Source of the DNA: Chlamydiales bacterium STE3
Lineage (GTDB): Bacteria; Chlamydiota; Chlamydiia; Chlamydiales; Parachlamydiaceae
Assembly: GCA_011125455.1 (NCBI GenBank)
Contig: VKHO01000041.1
Span: 1 to 64,000 of the forward strand
Direction: 5' to 3'
DNA: 64,000 nt
In this document: piece after piece, positions 16,952 through 24,360 of the stretch
Position numbering within the stretch: the first letter of the stretch is position 1
Layout of the letters: the number at the start of each line of letters is the position of its first letter
The notes under the pieces: model-generated
Seen by the model: only the letters and a program-made list of their open reading frames with translations
The model's database searches: none
Told to the model about the DNA's origin: nothing
Position numbers and translations under genes: made by a program

Positions 16952-17878
16952 ATGGATTTAACAGACGACTACGATAGTTTTTCTCTCGGCGATGCAATGG
17001 ATAATGCGGTATTGATGCATCGCGATGCCCATTTTGGGGGCAATTTTGCATTGATGATTGACTACTACCAAAATGAAGGCAAAGGAGTCTACGACGACTT
17101 CAGCCTTAACCGCATTGAAGAGCTAGCAGCCTACGAAAAAGCTATCCAACAAAATCTTGCTTCTCAACTGCTTACAGCCCCAGAGATCGAAAAAATTGTT
17201 TTAGCAAAAGAAGCTTATCAGCAACTGAGCAAGCTCTATGATGGAAAAGACGACAAAGTAACCTATCCTCGTTTAATAGCCGATTTGATTTTAAGTGAAG
17301 AAGAAAACCCTGTTCAAGAAATTGAAGCTATCGTCCAAGAAAAAAAAGCCATCGTTCCCGCTTTATTGAATTTGGTGCGCGCTGAAGATTTCTATGATCC
17401 GCTATTTCCTGGATATGGCAAGGCACCTTTGTTGGCGGCAAAATGCCTTGGACTTATTGGGGATTCAAGTGCAATCATTGCTCTTTTTGAATCCATAGGC
17501 AAAGGGGATTTTTTTGATGACGACATTGCTTTAAATGCTTTGAAGGAGATTGGCGAACCGGCAAAACATTTTTTGCTCAAAGTATTGCAAGGAAAACCTA
17601 TCAATGAAGACAACGAACGAGCCGCAATTGCTCTGCTAACATTTAAAGCTGACCCAGAAATTGCGTCGACTTGCTTTCATTTGCTACGATCCCTTGATCT
17701 TAAAAAAGAGATTCCTCTAGCAACTTACCTAATTTTAGGCTGTGAAGGACTAGAAGATGAAAAAGAACGACAGCAATTTGAACAATTAGCGCACGATCCA
17801 CAATTCCCTAAAGAATTACAAGCAGATTTGAAGAGCATTATCCAAGAATGGAAGCACAAAGAAAAGACCAACAGTTAG
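16952..17878 (+). CDS. HEAT-repeat-like protein in the type III secretion operon
   Basis: A 308-residue, acidic protein without signal peptide or membrane segment. Residues about 125-260 contain repeated helix pairs of the PBS-lyase/HEAT type (PLLAAKCLGLIGDSSAIIAL; ALNALKEIGEPAKHFLLKVL; RAAIALLTFKADPEIAST), so an alpha-solenoid binding surface is likely. The N-terminal 100 residues resemble nothing I know. It starts three bases after lipA and its end overlaps the next gene by 31 bases, so it is inside the operon leading to sctJ. It may be an accessory or adaptor of that unit; no function can be stated from sequence. Confidence 0.75.
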   Translation: MDLTDDYDSFSLGDAMDNAVLMHRDAHFGGNFALMIDYYQNEGKGVYDDFSLNRIEELAAYEKAIQQNLASQLLTAPEIEKIVLAKEAYQQLSKLYDGKDDKVTYPRLIADLILSEEENPVQEIEAIVQEKKAIVPALLNLVRAEDFYDPLFPGYGKAPLLAAKCLGLIGDSSAIIALFESIGKGDFFDDDIALNALKEIGEPAKHFLLKVLQGKPINEDNERAAIALLTFKADPEIASTCFHLLRSLDLKKEIPLATYLILGCEGLEDEKERQQFEQLAHDPQFPKELQADLKSIIQEWKHKEKTNS

Positions 17879-18513
17879 CGGTTATTGTTCCCTACAGAGA
17901 TCGAGAAGAGCATCTGAAGCAATTTGTGCCTCATTTGCAAGGTTTTTTACGAGACCAACCGCATCGCATTTACATCATCGAACAGGCTAGCGGCAAGTCT
18001 TTTAACCGTGGCAAACTTCTAAATATTGGATTTTCTAAAGCAAAAGGATCCTGTGACTACGTTTGCTTTCATGATATCGACATGTTGCCTGTAGAGGCTG
18101 ATTACTCTTATTCTGAGGTTCCCACTCATTTGGCCACTCACGTTGAACAATTTAAATTTGCCATGCCTTACCCCGATTATTTCGGAGGGGTAACACTTTT
18201 TAACCTTCATGATTTTGCTTTAATCAATGGCTATCATAACGATTATTTCGGATGGGGTTTAGAAGATGACGATTTGCGTTTGCGTTGTTTTTTGCATGGA
18301 TTAACTGTCCAATCAAGAAGCGGAACCTTTCTTTCTTTAGAGCATAAACATGCAGAGGAGATACATCCCGACACACAAAGAAATCGCCGTTTATTTGAAA
18401 AATTTTATCAGGGAGAAATTGCCATGTTAGCAAATGGCTTAGATTCACTTGCCTATAATCTTATAGAGACCCAAGCTACTCCTGACTATACTAAAATTTT
18501 AGTCGAATTATAA
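17848..18513 (+). CDS. Beta-1,4-galactosyltransferase-like glycosyltransferase (GT7-type)
   Basis: A 221-residue protein that carries the motif series of animal beta4-galactosyltransferases: VIVPYRDREEHL (13-24), FNRGKLLNIGF (52-62), FHDIDML with the DxD metal site (Asp76, Asp78), YFGGVTLF (111-118), INGYHNDYFGWGLEDDDLRLR (about 126-146) with the W-G-x-E-D-D-D signature. The animal family transfers galactose from UDP-Gal to GlcNAc. The protein lacks a signal anchor, so it would act in the cytoplasm or be delivered out. It overlaps the HEAT gene by 31 bases and precedes two SctJ-type lipoproteins. Donor and acceptor are unknown; the family call is strong, the substrate is not. Confidence 0.85.
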   Translation: MEAQRKDQQLAVIVPYRDREEHLKQFVPHLQGFLRDQPHRIYIIEQASGKSFNRGKLLNIGFSKAKGSCDYVCFHDIDMLPVEADYSYSEVPTHLATHVEQFKFAMPYPDYFGGVTLFNLHDFALINGYHNDYFGWGLEDDDLRLRCFLHGLTVQSRSGTFLSLEHKHAEEIHPDTQRNRRLFEKFYQGEIAMLANGLDSLAYNLIETQATPDYTKILVEL

Positions 18514-18534
18514 ACCTTTTAACAAAAAGAACTT

Positions 18535-19023
18535 ATGAATCAATTTATTCAATTTTTCTTACTTGTTAGCTTTTTATCAAGCTGTGCTTCTCGAGATGAT
18601 GAGTTTCTTGTCATTACGGTCGATGAAAGACAGACTCCCGAAAGCCTAGAAAAAGCACTTGAGACCAATGGCACTGAAAGTACTTCTACTAATGAGCCCT
18701 CTCTTTCATCAGAAATGAAAAAAGAAATTCGTTACCAAAGCTATTTGACAACTCTTCTCACGCAAGCAATTAACAAAATCGAGGGCATCGTTGATACCGA
18801 AGTGGAGCTAAAATTCCCAGAAGGAGAGTCTGGCAAAAGCAACACCTCCGCTACAATTGTTATCAAGCACACTGGCATTTTAGATAATCCAGATTATCAG
18901 CTGATGATCAAGCGCTTAGCCGTTGCTGTCGTACAAGGACTCCAACCTGAAAATGTCACGATCATTTCAACCAAAGTGGAATCTAGTAGTGAATTCAAAA
19001 ATTCAGTGGGGCAAAACAGCTAA
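18535..19023 (+). CDS. Truncated SctJ-like lipoprotein
   Basis: A 162-residue lipoprotein: hydrophobic start and lipobox LSSCAS (Cys17). Residues about 59-98 align by eye to the second ring-building domain of the SctJ encoded just downstream: EMKKEIRYQSYL against EMQEKIRYQAGL, and INKIEGIVDTEVELKFPE against IRKIDGVLDAEVQISFPE; later IVIKHTGILDNPDYQLM against VYVKHSGVLDDPNSHLI. The first SctJ ring-building domain and the C-terminal membrane helix are absent. It therefore looks like a tandem duplicate reduced to one domain, or a family member built that way. It could sit in the basal-body ring or cap it, but that is speculation. Confidence 0.8.
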   Translation: MNQFIQFFLLVSFLSSCASRDDEFLVITVDERQTPESLEKALETNGTESTSTNEPSLSSEMKKEIRYQSYLTTLLTQAINKIEGIVDTEVELKFPEGESGKSNTSATIVIKHTGILDNPDYQLMIKRLAVAVVQGLQPENVTIISTKVESSSEFKNSVGQNS

Positions 19024-19049
19024 AGAAGCTATACTCTTCAAACTACCAT

Positions 19050-19097
19050 AAAGCAAGAGAACCTACGATCAAATGTTGATCGTGTTCCCTTTGCTTT
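19050..19097 (+). terminator. Large imperfect hairpin between the SctJ-like gene and sctJ
   Basis: ACGATCAA (19065-19072) pairs with TTGATCGT (19076-19083) around ATG; GAAC/GTTC and AAAGCAA (19050-19056)/TTGCTTT (19091-19097) extend the stem past small internal loops. Only a short T run follows, so it may be a weak terminator, an attenuator or an mRNA processing site that separates the upstream part of the operon from sctJ onward. The remaining gap to 19258 holds no gene. Confidence 0.5.
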
Positions 19098-19258
19098 TGT
19101 TAGAAGCTTAGTATTTTACCTAAAAGATTTAGAATGCTAGCATCCAGTTAACCTCGGGTTCTTAAAAGTTACCCTATGCAACCTTGTGTCTGCCATATAC
19201 CAAAGGGACTTGAAGCTAAAGAGCAAGAAACCTGTAAACCCATTTTTAACAGATAAAT

Positions 19259-20215
19259 ATGAAACATTTAGCCAAAATCTTCCTTCTTTTAAGCATTTTG
19301 CTTCTAACGAGTTGCGAATCTCGACGAACCATTGTTAATGGCTTAGATGAAAGAGAAGCTAATGAAATTGTGGTGTTTTTATCAACGCGAAATATCGATG
19401 TTGCTAAGGTGCGAAGCACTGAAGGGACAGGCGGAGGCGGCCAAAAACTTGTCTTATGGGATATCAGTGTAAGGAACGACCAAGCGACAGATGCCATGTC
19501 TATTTTAAACCAAGCTGGACTGCCAAGAAAACGAGGACAGAATCTTCTAGGCATTTTCGCCAATGTGGGATTAGTACCCTCAGAAATGCAGGAAAAAATA
19601 CGCTACCAAGCAGGCTTAGCTGAACAAATAGCAAGTACAATCCGTAAAATTGATGGTGTTTTGGATGCTGAAGTGCAAATTTCTTTCCCCGAAGAAGATC
19701 CTTTAAACCCCGGGGCTGAAAAAAAAGAAAAAGCAACGGCATCTGTTTATGTTAAACATTCTGGTGTTCTAGATGACCCAAACTCCCACCTTATCCCCAA
19801 AATTAAACGCCTCGTTGCAGCTAGCGTTCCTGGCCTTAGTTTTGATAACGTCACAGTGATTCCAGATAGAGCGCGCTTTAGTGAAGTCCCTCAAGGCCTC
19901 CTCATAGGCAGTGAAGAGCGTCCTTTTGTGAATGTTTGGTCGCTCATTGTGGCGCAAGAATCCTTAACACGCTTTAGAATTATTTTCTTTTCTTTTACAT
20001 TGCTACTGCTCTCTCTCCTACTTCTCTTGCTCTGGCTCCTATGGAAACTTTACCCCATCTTGCGCTCGCATGGAGGGCTAAAAGAGCTTTTCACCATTAA
20101 ACAAATTCAAGATACAGCTGAGCCAAAAAAAGAAGAAAAGCCCGGGGATACCGAGCATGCTGCCAAGGAAGTTGAGGAGCAAGGTCTTGTGGATGAGGAC
20201 ATCGACGAAACGTAA
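19259..20215 (+). CDS. sctJ: Type III secretion inner-ring lipoprotein SctJ
   Basis: SctJ forms the periplasmic inner-membrane ring of the injectisome (CdsJ in chlamydiae). The 318-residue protein has a lipobox LLTSCES (Cys near 19), a first ring-building domain (about 28-85, VNGLDEREANEIVVFL and NQAGLPRKR), a linker, a second ring-building domain (about 110-200), a transmembrane helix (about 237-262, Leu-rich) and a charged cytoplasmic tail rich in Glu. The start has no strong SD. Its stop shares a base with the sctK start (TAATG). It is longer at the C-terminus than enterobacterial SctJ, in keeping with the chlamydial form. Confidence 0.95.
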   Translation: MKHLAKIFLLLSILLLTSCESRRTIVNGLDEREANEIVVFLSTRNIDVAKVRSTEGTGGGGQKLVLWDISVRNDQATDAMSILNQAGLPRKRGQNLLGIFANVGLVPSEMQEKIRYQAGLAEQIASTIRKIDGVLDAEVQISFPEEDPLNPGAEKKEKATASVYVKHSGVLDDPNSHLIPKIKRLVAASVPGLSFDNVTVIPDRARFSEVPQGLLIGSEERPFVNVWSLIVAQESLTRFRIIFFSFTLLLLSLLLLLLWLLWKLYPILRSHGGLKELFTIKQIQDTAEPKKEEKPGDTEHAAKEVEEQGLVDEDIDET

Positions 20216-21081
20216 TGGCTTACGAACTCAGTTTAAAACAGCAAATCTACTTGCGCATTCTACTTAACTACTTTCACGGAGAACAGCAAGAGGCTCTTTT
20301 AAAAGGGCTACCACCTCCTCAAGCTAGAGAGATTGCTGGGTTAAATATTGATAATAATGACCCTTCCCTTATTTTCTTACATCCTCAAGAGGCCATTGGT
20401 TCTATTCACTATTCATGGATCGCCGAAGAAATCAAAAAACAACCTTCCACACTACAAAGATTTTTTATCTCGGCAGCTACCCCAACACAGCAGCTAGGCT
20501 TAACAAAACTCTTAGGTAAAAATGGTTCAGGAGAACTAGCCCCAGCTCTGTCTGTCTACTTTTGTTACCAATTGTATATAAGTTTAGAGATGCAGAACCT
20601 TTTGCCAAAGCCCTTTCTTCCCAAAACCCCTTTACTGCGCTTACTACAACTTTCAAAAACACAACTTGTTACCCTAATCGATTTTTTTGGGCTTTATGAT
20701 CTAGCAGAAGAGATGCGAACAATTGTCAACACGAAAAATTTAAAAAATATTCATGCCTGCCTCTCACCTAAAAAACATCAATTTTTGCGCATTTGCCTCC
20801 ATCTAAAGGAAAGGTTAGTCGCACCAAAGCTCCAGTTAGATAAATGGGACGGAAATTGCCAAGAACTTCAAAAGAGGCTTCATCGCCGTGGACTCAGTCG
20901 TTTAGGCAAAGCACTCATGGGGCAAAACCCTGATTTTATATGGTACTTGGTTCACACGCTTGATATTGGAAGAGGGAAAATTTTAGTCGCTCAAGCACCG
21001 GGGCAAGAGCTACCGGGAATTGCCAGCCTATTACAGACTCAACTATTAAATTTAATTGATTTTCTCGAAGGTGCAAAGTGA
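20215..21081 (+). CDS. sctK: Type III secretion SctK-like sorting-platform protein
   Basis: A 288-residue protein without signal peptide or membrane helix, placed between sctJ and sctL, where Chlamydia trachomatis has CT560, a SctK-like protein. SctK proteins connect the cytoplasmic sorting platform to the SctD ring. The family is very divergent and I see no diagnostic motif, so the call rests mostly on position and size, with helpful general features (helical, many Leu/Gln/Lys, Cys-poor). Start and stop overlap both neighbours (TAATG and GTGA), which points to stoichiometric co-translation. Confidence 0.75.
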   Translation: MAYELSLKQQIYLRILLNYFHGEQQEALLKGLPPPQAREIAGLNIDNNDPSLIFLHPQEAIGSIHYSWIAEEIKKQPSTLQRFFISAATPTQQLGLTKLLGKNGSGELAPALSVYFCYQLYISLEMQNLLPKPFLPKTPLLRLLQLSKTQLVTLIDFFGLYDLAEEMRTIVNTKNLKNIHACLSPKKHQFLRICLHLKERLVAPKLQLDKWDGNCQELQKRLHRRGLSRLGKALMGQNPDFIWYLVHTLDIGRGKILVAQAPGQELPGIASLLQTQLLNLIDFLEGAK

Positions 21082-21719
21082 AGAAAAAATTTTTTTCCTT
21101 AATAAAAGGTGCAACCATTCATCTTGCCCCTCAAACTAAAATCTTGCCAAAGGAAGAAATTGCCACTCTTTTAGATGGAAAGGGCGTTTTAAATGCCATC
21201 AAAGAAGATGCGGAAGCATTTCGACTTCAAGTTGTGGAAGAAGCTGAAAAAATTAAAGAAAAAGCCCAATCTGAAGGATATGAGGAAGGCTTTAAAAACT
21301 GGGCAGAACATGTAGCGAAGCTTGAGGAAGAGATTGCTAATGTGCGCGTGGAAATGGAGAAGCTCATTATCCCTGTCGCGCTTAAAGCAGCTAAAAAAAT
21401 TGTCGGAAGAGAAATCGAGCTCTCCGAAACGGCTATTGTTGATATTGTTTCTAATTCTTTAAAAGCAGTTTCTACTCACAAAAAAATTACCGTTTACGTT
21501 AATAAAAAAGATCTTGAGTCTTTAGAAAAGCACAAGCAACAATTAAGAGATATTTTTGAAAACCTAGAAGTATTTAGCATTATGGAAAGAGCAGATATAC
21601 AGCCAGGGGGCTGCATTATAGAGACAGAAGGAGGCATCATTAATGCTCAGCTTGAAAATCAATGGCGTACATTAGAAAGAGCTTTTGACATGTTAATGAA
21701 AACAAAACAAAAGGGATAG
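21078..21719 (+). CDS. sctL: Type III secretion stator protein SctL
   Basis: SctL binds and regulates the SctN ATPase and belongs to the FliH family. The 213-residue product starts at GTG 21078, overlapping the sctK stop (GTGA). Residues 45-105 form a charged helix (VVEEAEKIKEKAQSEGYEEG, the typical FliH/YscL A-x-x-x-G-Y-x-E-G pattern), followed by VALKAAKKIVGREIEL and a C-terminal domain with the ADIQPGGCIIETEGGIINA segment shared by FliH/SctL proteins. Cytoplasmic. The gap to sctR is three bases. Confidence 0.92.
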   Translation: MKKKFFSLIKGATIHLAPQTKILPKEEIATLLDGKGVLNAIKEDAEAFRLQVVEEAEKIKEKAQSEGYEEGFKNWAEHVAKLEEEIANVRVEMEKLIIPVALKAAKKIVGREIELSETAIVDIVSNSLKAVSTHKKITVYVNKKDLESLEKHKQQLRDIFENLEVFSIMERADIQPGGCIIETEGGIINAQLENQWRTLERAFDMLMKTKQKG

Positions 21720-21722
21720 ACC

Positions 21723-22607
21723 ATGTCTTTTGTGAAAAAGGGCCTTATCTTCGTCGTCATCTGTTCTATTTTCTGGCTTAATCCAGAAACATTATTTTCC
21801 CAAGATGAAAATATGCTCCCAAGGGGACGTAACGTACAATCTGTGGATAAATCTGCAGTACCTATCAAACCGCAAGACTTACCCCCCAATGTTAGAAATC
21901 CACAAAGTGTTTTTACAAACGTTTTCGATACCTTTCAAAACCCTTCGCTGATTACACAAGCAGCAGCCCTTGCTTTTATGTCTCTGCTGCCTTTTATCAT
22001 CATGATTTTGACATCTTTCATGAAAATTGTGATTGTGCTTTCGCTGCTAAGGAGTGCTTTAGGTGTCCAGCAAGCTCCCCCTAACCAGATTATTAATGGC
22101 GTCGCCTTTATGTTGAGCTTATTTGTGATGTACCCGACTGCCTTAAAAATGTACGATAGTGCACATCAAGTTGTCGCTCAGACTCAAGTACCGACCTCTC
22201 TTTTAGCCCCTGAATCCTCTTCCTATATTCTTCAGGTCGCTACGGCAGCAAGGGAACCTTTAAGAGAGTTTTTAAAAAAAAATTCTCTTGTAAAACACCA
22301 GGCATTGTTTTACAGGATGGCATTTAAGACGCTGCCAGAGACTCATCGTGATAATTTAAAACCCGATGATTTTATGATTGTCGTTCCTTCATTCATTACA
22401 AGTCAGCTAAAAGATGCCTTTGAAATTGGAGTACTTATCTACATCCCTTTCTTTGTAATCGATCTAGTGACATCAAATATCTTGCTTGCTATGGGAATGA
22501 TGATGCTCTCCCCTGTAACCATTTCTATGCCACTTAAATTATTTTTACTGGTCATGTTGGATGGTTGGACCCTACTCATTGAAGGATTAGTTGCTACCTT
22601 TAGATAA
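21723..22607 (+). CDS. sctR: Type III secretion export apparatus protein SctR
   Basis: SctR (FliP family) is the five-copy core of the export gate with SctS and SctT. The 294-residue protein has a cleavable-looking N-terminal hydrophobic segment, an extra periplasmic stretch of about 50 residues, and then the family signature SFMKIVIVLSLLRSALG followed by QQAPPNQIINGVAFMLSLFV, and a C-terminal pair of membrane helices (IGVLIYIPFFVIDLVTSNIL, MGMMMLSPVTISMPLKLFLL). The length and the N-terminal extension resemble chlamydial CdsR. sctS starts nine bases after the stop. Confidence 0.96.
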   Translation: MSFVKKGLIFVVICSIFWLNPETLFSQDENMLPRGRNVQSVDKSAVPIKPQDLPPNVRNPQSVFTNVFDTFQNPSLITQAAALAFMSLLPFIIMILTSFMKIVIVLSLLRSALGVQQAPPNQIINGVAFMLSLFVMYPTALKMYDSAHQVVAQTQVPTSLLAPESSSYILQVATAAREPLREFLKKNSLVKHQALFYRMAFKTLPETHRDNLKPDDFMIVVPSFITSQLKDAFEIGVLIYIPFFVIDLVTSNILLAMGMMMLSPVTISMPLKLFLLVMLDGWTLLIEGLVATFR

Positions 22608-22615
22608 GGAGTCAT

Positions 22616-22894
22616 ATGTTTCACTCTCAAGTTGTACAATTAGCTTACCAAGGACTGCTTTTAATCTTGATTTTATCCGCACCTCCGATCCTGATCAGCC
22701 TTTTTTTTGGGATTATTGTGGCTATTTTTCAAGCGGCAACGCAAATTCAAGAGCAAACCCTCTCTTTTACGATCAAGCTTGTTGCCGTAACTTTAACTTT
22801 AATGATTTTAGGAGGGTGGCTAGGAGCACAAATTATGAGCTTTTCCTTAAATATCTTTACTAACTTCCCTAAATGGAGCATCGGAAGTCCATAA
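22616..22894 (+). CDS. sctS: Type III secretion export apparatus protein SctS
   Basis: SctS (FliQ family), 92 residues with two membrane helices at about 15-37 (LLLILILSAPPILISLFFGI) and 48-75. The conserved FQAATQIQEQTLSF loop sits between them and identifies the family clearly. AAGGAG stands a few bases before the ATG. The end overlaps the frame of sctT if its upstream start is used, but the preferred sctT start lies just beyond the stop. Confidence 0.96.
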   Translation: MFHSQVVQLAYQGLLLILILSAPPILISLFFGIIVAIFQAATQIQEQTLSFTIKLVAVTLTLMILGGWLGAQIMSFSLNIFTNFPKWSIGSP

Positions 22895-22896
22895 GC

Positions 22897-23760
22897 ATGG
22901 AAGTGGATTCGGCATATGCAACGCTATTTTTAAACAGTGCCTTTGCAAAAGGAGATTTCCTTGGAGCTTTGACACTTGTTATTCTTTTTTTAGGACGGAT
23001 GCTCCCTATTATTGCTCTGTCTCCTTTTTTTGGTGCTCGTATTCTTCCTCATCCCGTAAAAGTTGTTTTCGCCCTAACGCTTTTTGTGATTTTCTTGCCC
23101 AAACTCCTTGAAGTAACAACAACGCCAATTACTTTTAATCTCATGTCGCTCTTCCTATTGGCTAAAGAATTTTTTGTCGGATTTTGCATGGGTTATGTCA
23201 TTAGCATTCCTTTTATTATTGTGCAAACAACAGGCATCATTATTGACCACCAGAGAGGAGGGGCGAGCTTGATGGTCAATGATCCTACTATTCAAAACCA
23301 ATCCTCCCCTCTAGGGACTTTATTTAACTTTGTTCTTATCTATCTTTTTTTTCTAATTGACGGGCCTTTTTTAGTAATAGACCTTCTTGGAATTTCCTAT
23401 GATATCATTCCTCCAGATCGCTTTATTAACCCCGATTTTTTTAGAAAAAATTCAGCTTTCTGGTCGATGCAAATGGATGTTCTCAACCGTGTCATGGTGA
23501 TAGGGATCCAGCTTGCTACCCCTGCTTTATTGATTATGCTGATGACTGATTTGTTCTTAGGCATAGCAAATCGCCTAGCTCCACAAGTACAAATCACGTT
23601 TTTGGGCATGGCACTGAAATCCCTACTAGGCCTGGGAATTGTCTGTTTGGGATGGTATTTATTCCTCGAGGAAGCAAATCGTGACTCCTATCGCTGGATT
23701 TATGCCATCCGAGATATGCTCAATATGTTCAAGCCAAGTGTCCCCCCTCTTAATTCTTAA
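22897..23760 (+). CDS. sctT: Type III secretion export apparatus protein SctT
   Basis: SctT (FliR family), a polytopic membrane protein that completes the SctRST export gate. From ATG 22897 it has 287 residues. This start is preferred to ATG 22873 because GGAAG (22883-22887) is well spaced and the upstream ATG lacks an SD and lies inside sctS. Family features include LGRMLPIIALSPFFGAR, the EFFVGFCMGYVIS segment, DHQRGGASLMVNDPTIQNQSSPLG and the LFLGIANRLAPQVQI motif near the end. It is the last sct gene of the block; sctU, sctV and the ATPase genes are elsewhere. Confidence 0.96.
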   Translation: MEVDSAYATLFLNSAFAKGDFLGALTLVILFLGRMLPIIALSPFFGARILPHPVKVVFALTLFVIFLPKLLEVTTTPITFNLMSLFLLAKEFFVGFCMGYVISIPFIIVQTTGIIIDHQRGGASLMVNDPTIQNQSSPLGTLFNFVLIYLFFLIDGPFLVIDLLGISYDIIPPDRFINPDFFRKNSAFWSMQMDVLNRVMVIGIQLATPALLIMLMTDLFLGIANRLAPQVQITFLGMALKSLLGLGIVCLGWYLFLEEANRDSYRWIYAIRDMLNMFKPSVPPLNS

Positions 23761-23858
23761 TCTTTTCTTTTTAGTAATAAATTTTCATTTATCTCTTTTT
23801 TTGTTATAAAAGTAACAAATTATGAGGATAATATGAAAAACTGTTTGGAAATGTTAAA

Positions 23859-23890
23859 TAATAGACCTCTCGCATAACTTGCTTTGCTTG
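23859..23890 (+). repeat. 32-base dispersed repeat, copy 1
   Basis: TAATAGACCTCTCGCATAAC followed by TTGCTTTGCTTG. The same sequence, 28 of 32 bases identical, stands in opposite orientation at 44801-44832. Both copies are intergenic. The origin (end of a transposable element, MITE or regulatory repeat) cannot be told from two copies. Confidence 0.6.
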
Positions 23891-23943
23891 AAAAAATTGA
23901 TCATTTTTGAGTGAATTTATCGGAAAATTTTGAGGGCATATGA

Positions 23944-24360
23944 GTGCATATGGTTGAAAAATTTAACGATAAAGTCGCCAAAAAGGGTAACTTTAGCAAG
24001 CAAATGAACTTATGCAAGAGGTCTAATATTGGCAAGCAATTAGCTTATGGTCCCTCTACCTTCTCGGGAGTAAAAAATAAAAAGCAAGGAATCCTTTGGG
24101 CTATCGCAGCAACGGTATTGAGCGTAGCAACAATTGTTTTTGCATTAGTCACAGTTGTGGGAGCTGCTTTAGCCGTCAGCACCCTTGCAACCGGTGCTGG
24201 GACCGTTTTAGGAATTGTTCAACTAATCAATACAGCTACAAGCTTAGTTGTACTATTAGGACTTGGAGTTTTTACGTATAATTGCGTAAGAAACGCACAT
24301 CATCACTTTAGTGGCAACAAGATAGAAGTTACAAGAGAATTGAAAATGGAGATCCGGTAG
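23944..24360 (+). CDS. Inc-like protein with a bilobed hydrophobic domain
   Basis: A 138-residue protein (136 if ATG 23950 is the start; GTG 23944 has a better spaced SD, GAGGG at 23932-23936). After a basic N-terminus of about 45 residues there are two closely spaced hydrophobic helices at about 49-73 and 80-108 (IVFALVTVVGAALAVSTLAT; TSLVVLLGLGVFTYNCV) joined by a short Gly/Thr turn, followed by a short tail. This bilobed pattern without a signal peptide is the hallmark of chlamydial inclusion membrane proteins, which leave by type III secretion. It directly follows sctT; in Chlamydia trachomatis CT565, listed as an Inc candidate as I recall, has that position. The 3' end overlaps the convergent tsaC gene by 32 bases. 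Confidence 0.7.
   Translation: MHMVEKFNDKVAKKGNFSKQMNLCKRSNIGKQLAYGPSTFSGVKNKKQGILWAIAATVLSVATIVFALVTVVGAALAVSTLATGAGTVLGIVQLINTATSLVVLLGLGVFTYNCVRNAHHHFSGNKIEVTRELKMEIR

Noticed and set aside
22591-22863. 90-residue frame overlapping sctR end and sctS
   Set aside because: sctS in another frame has the FliQ signature; this frame is its shadow.
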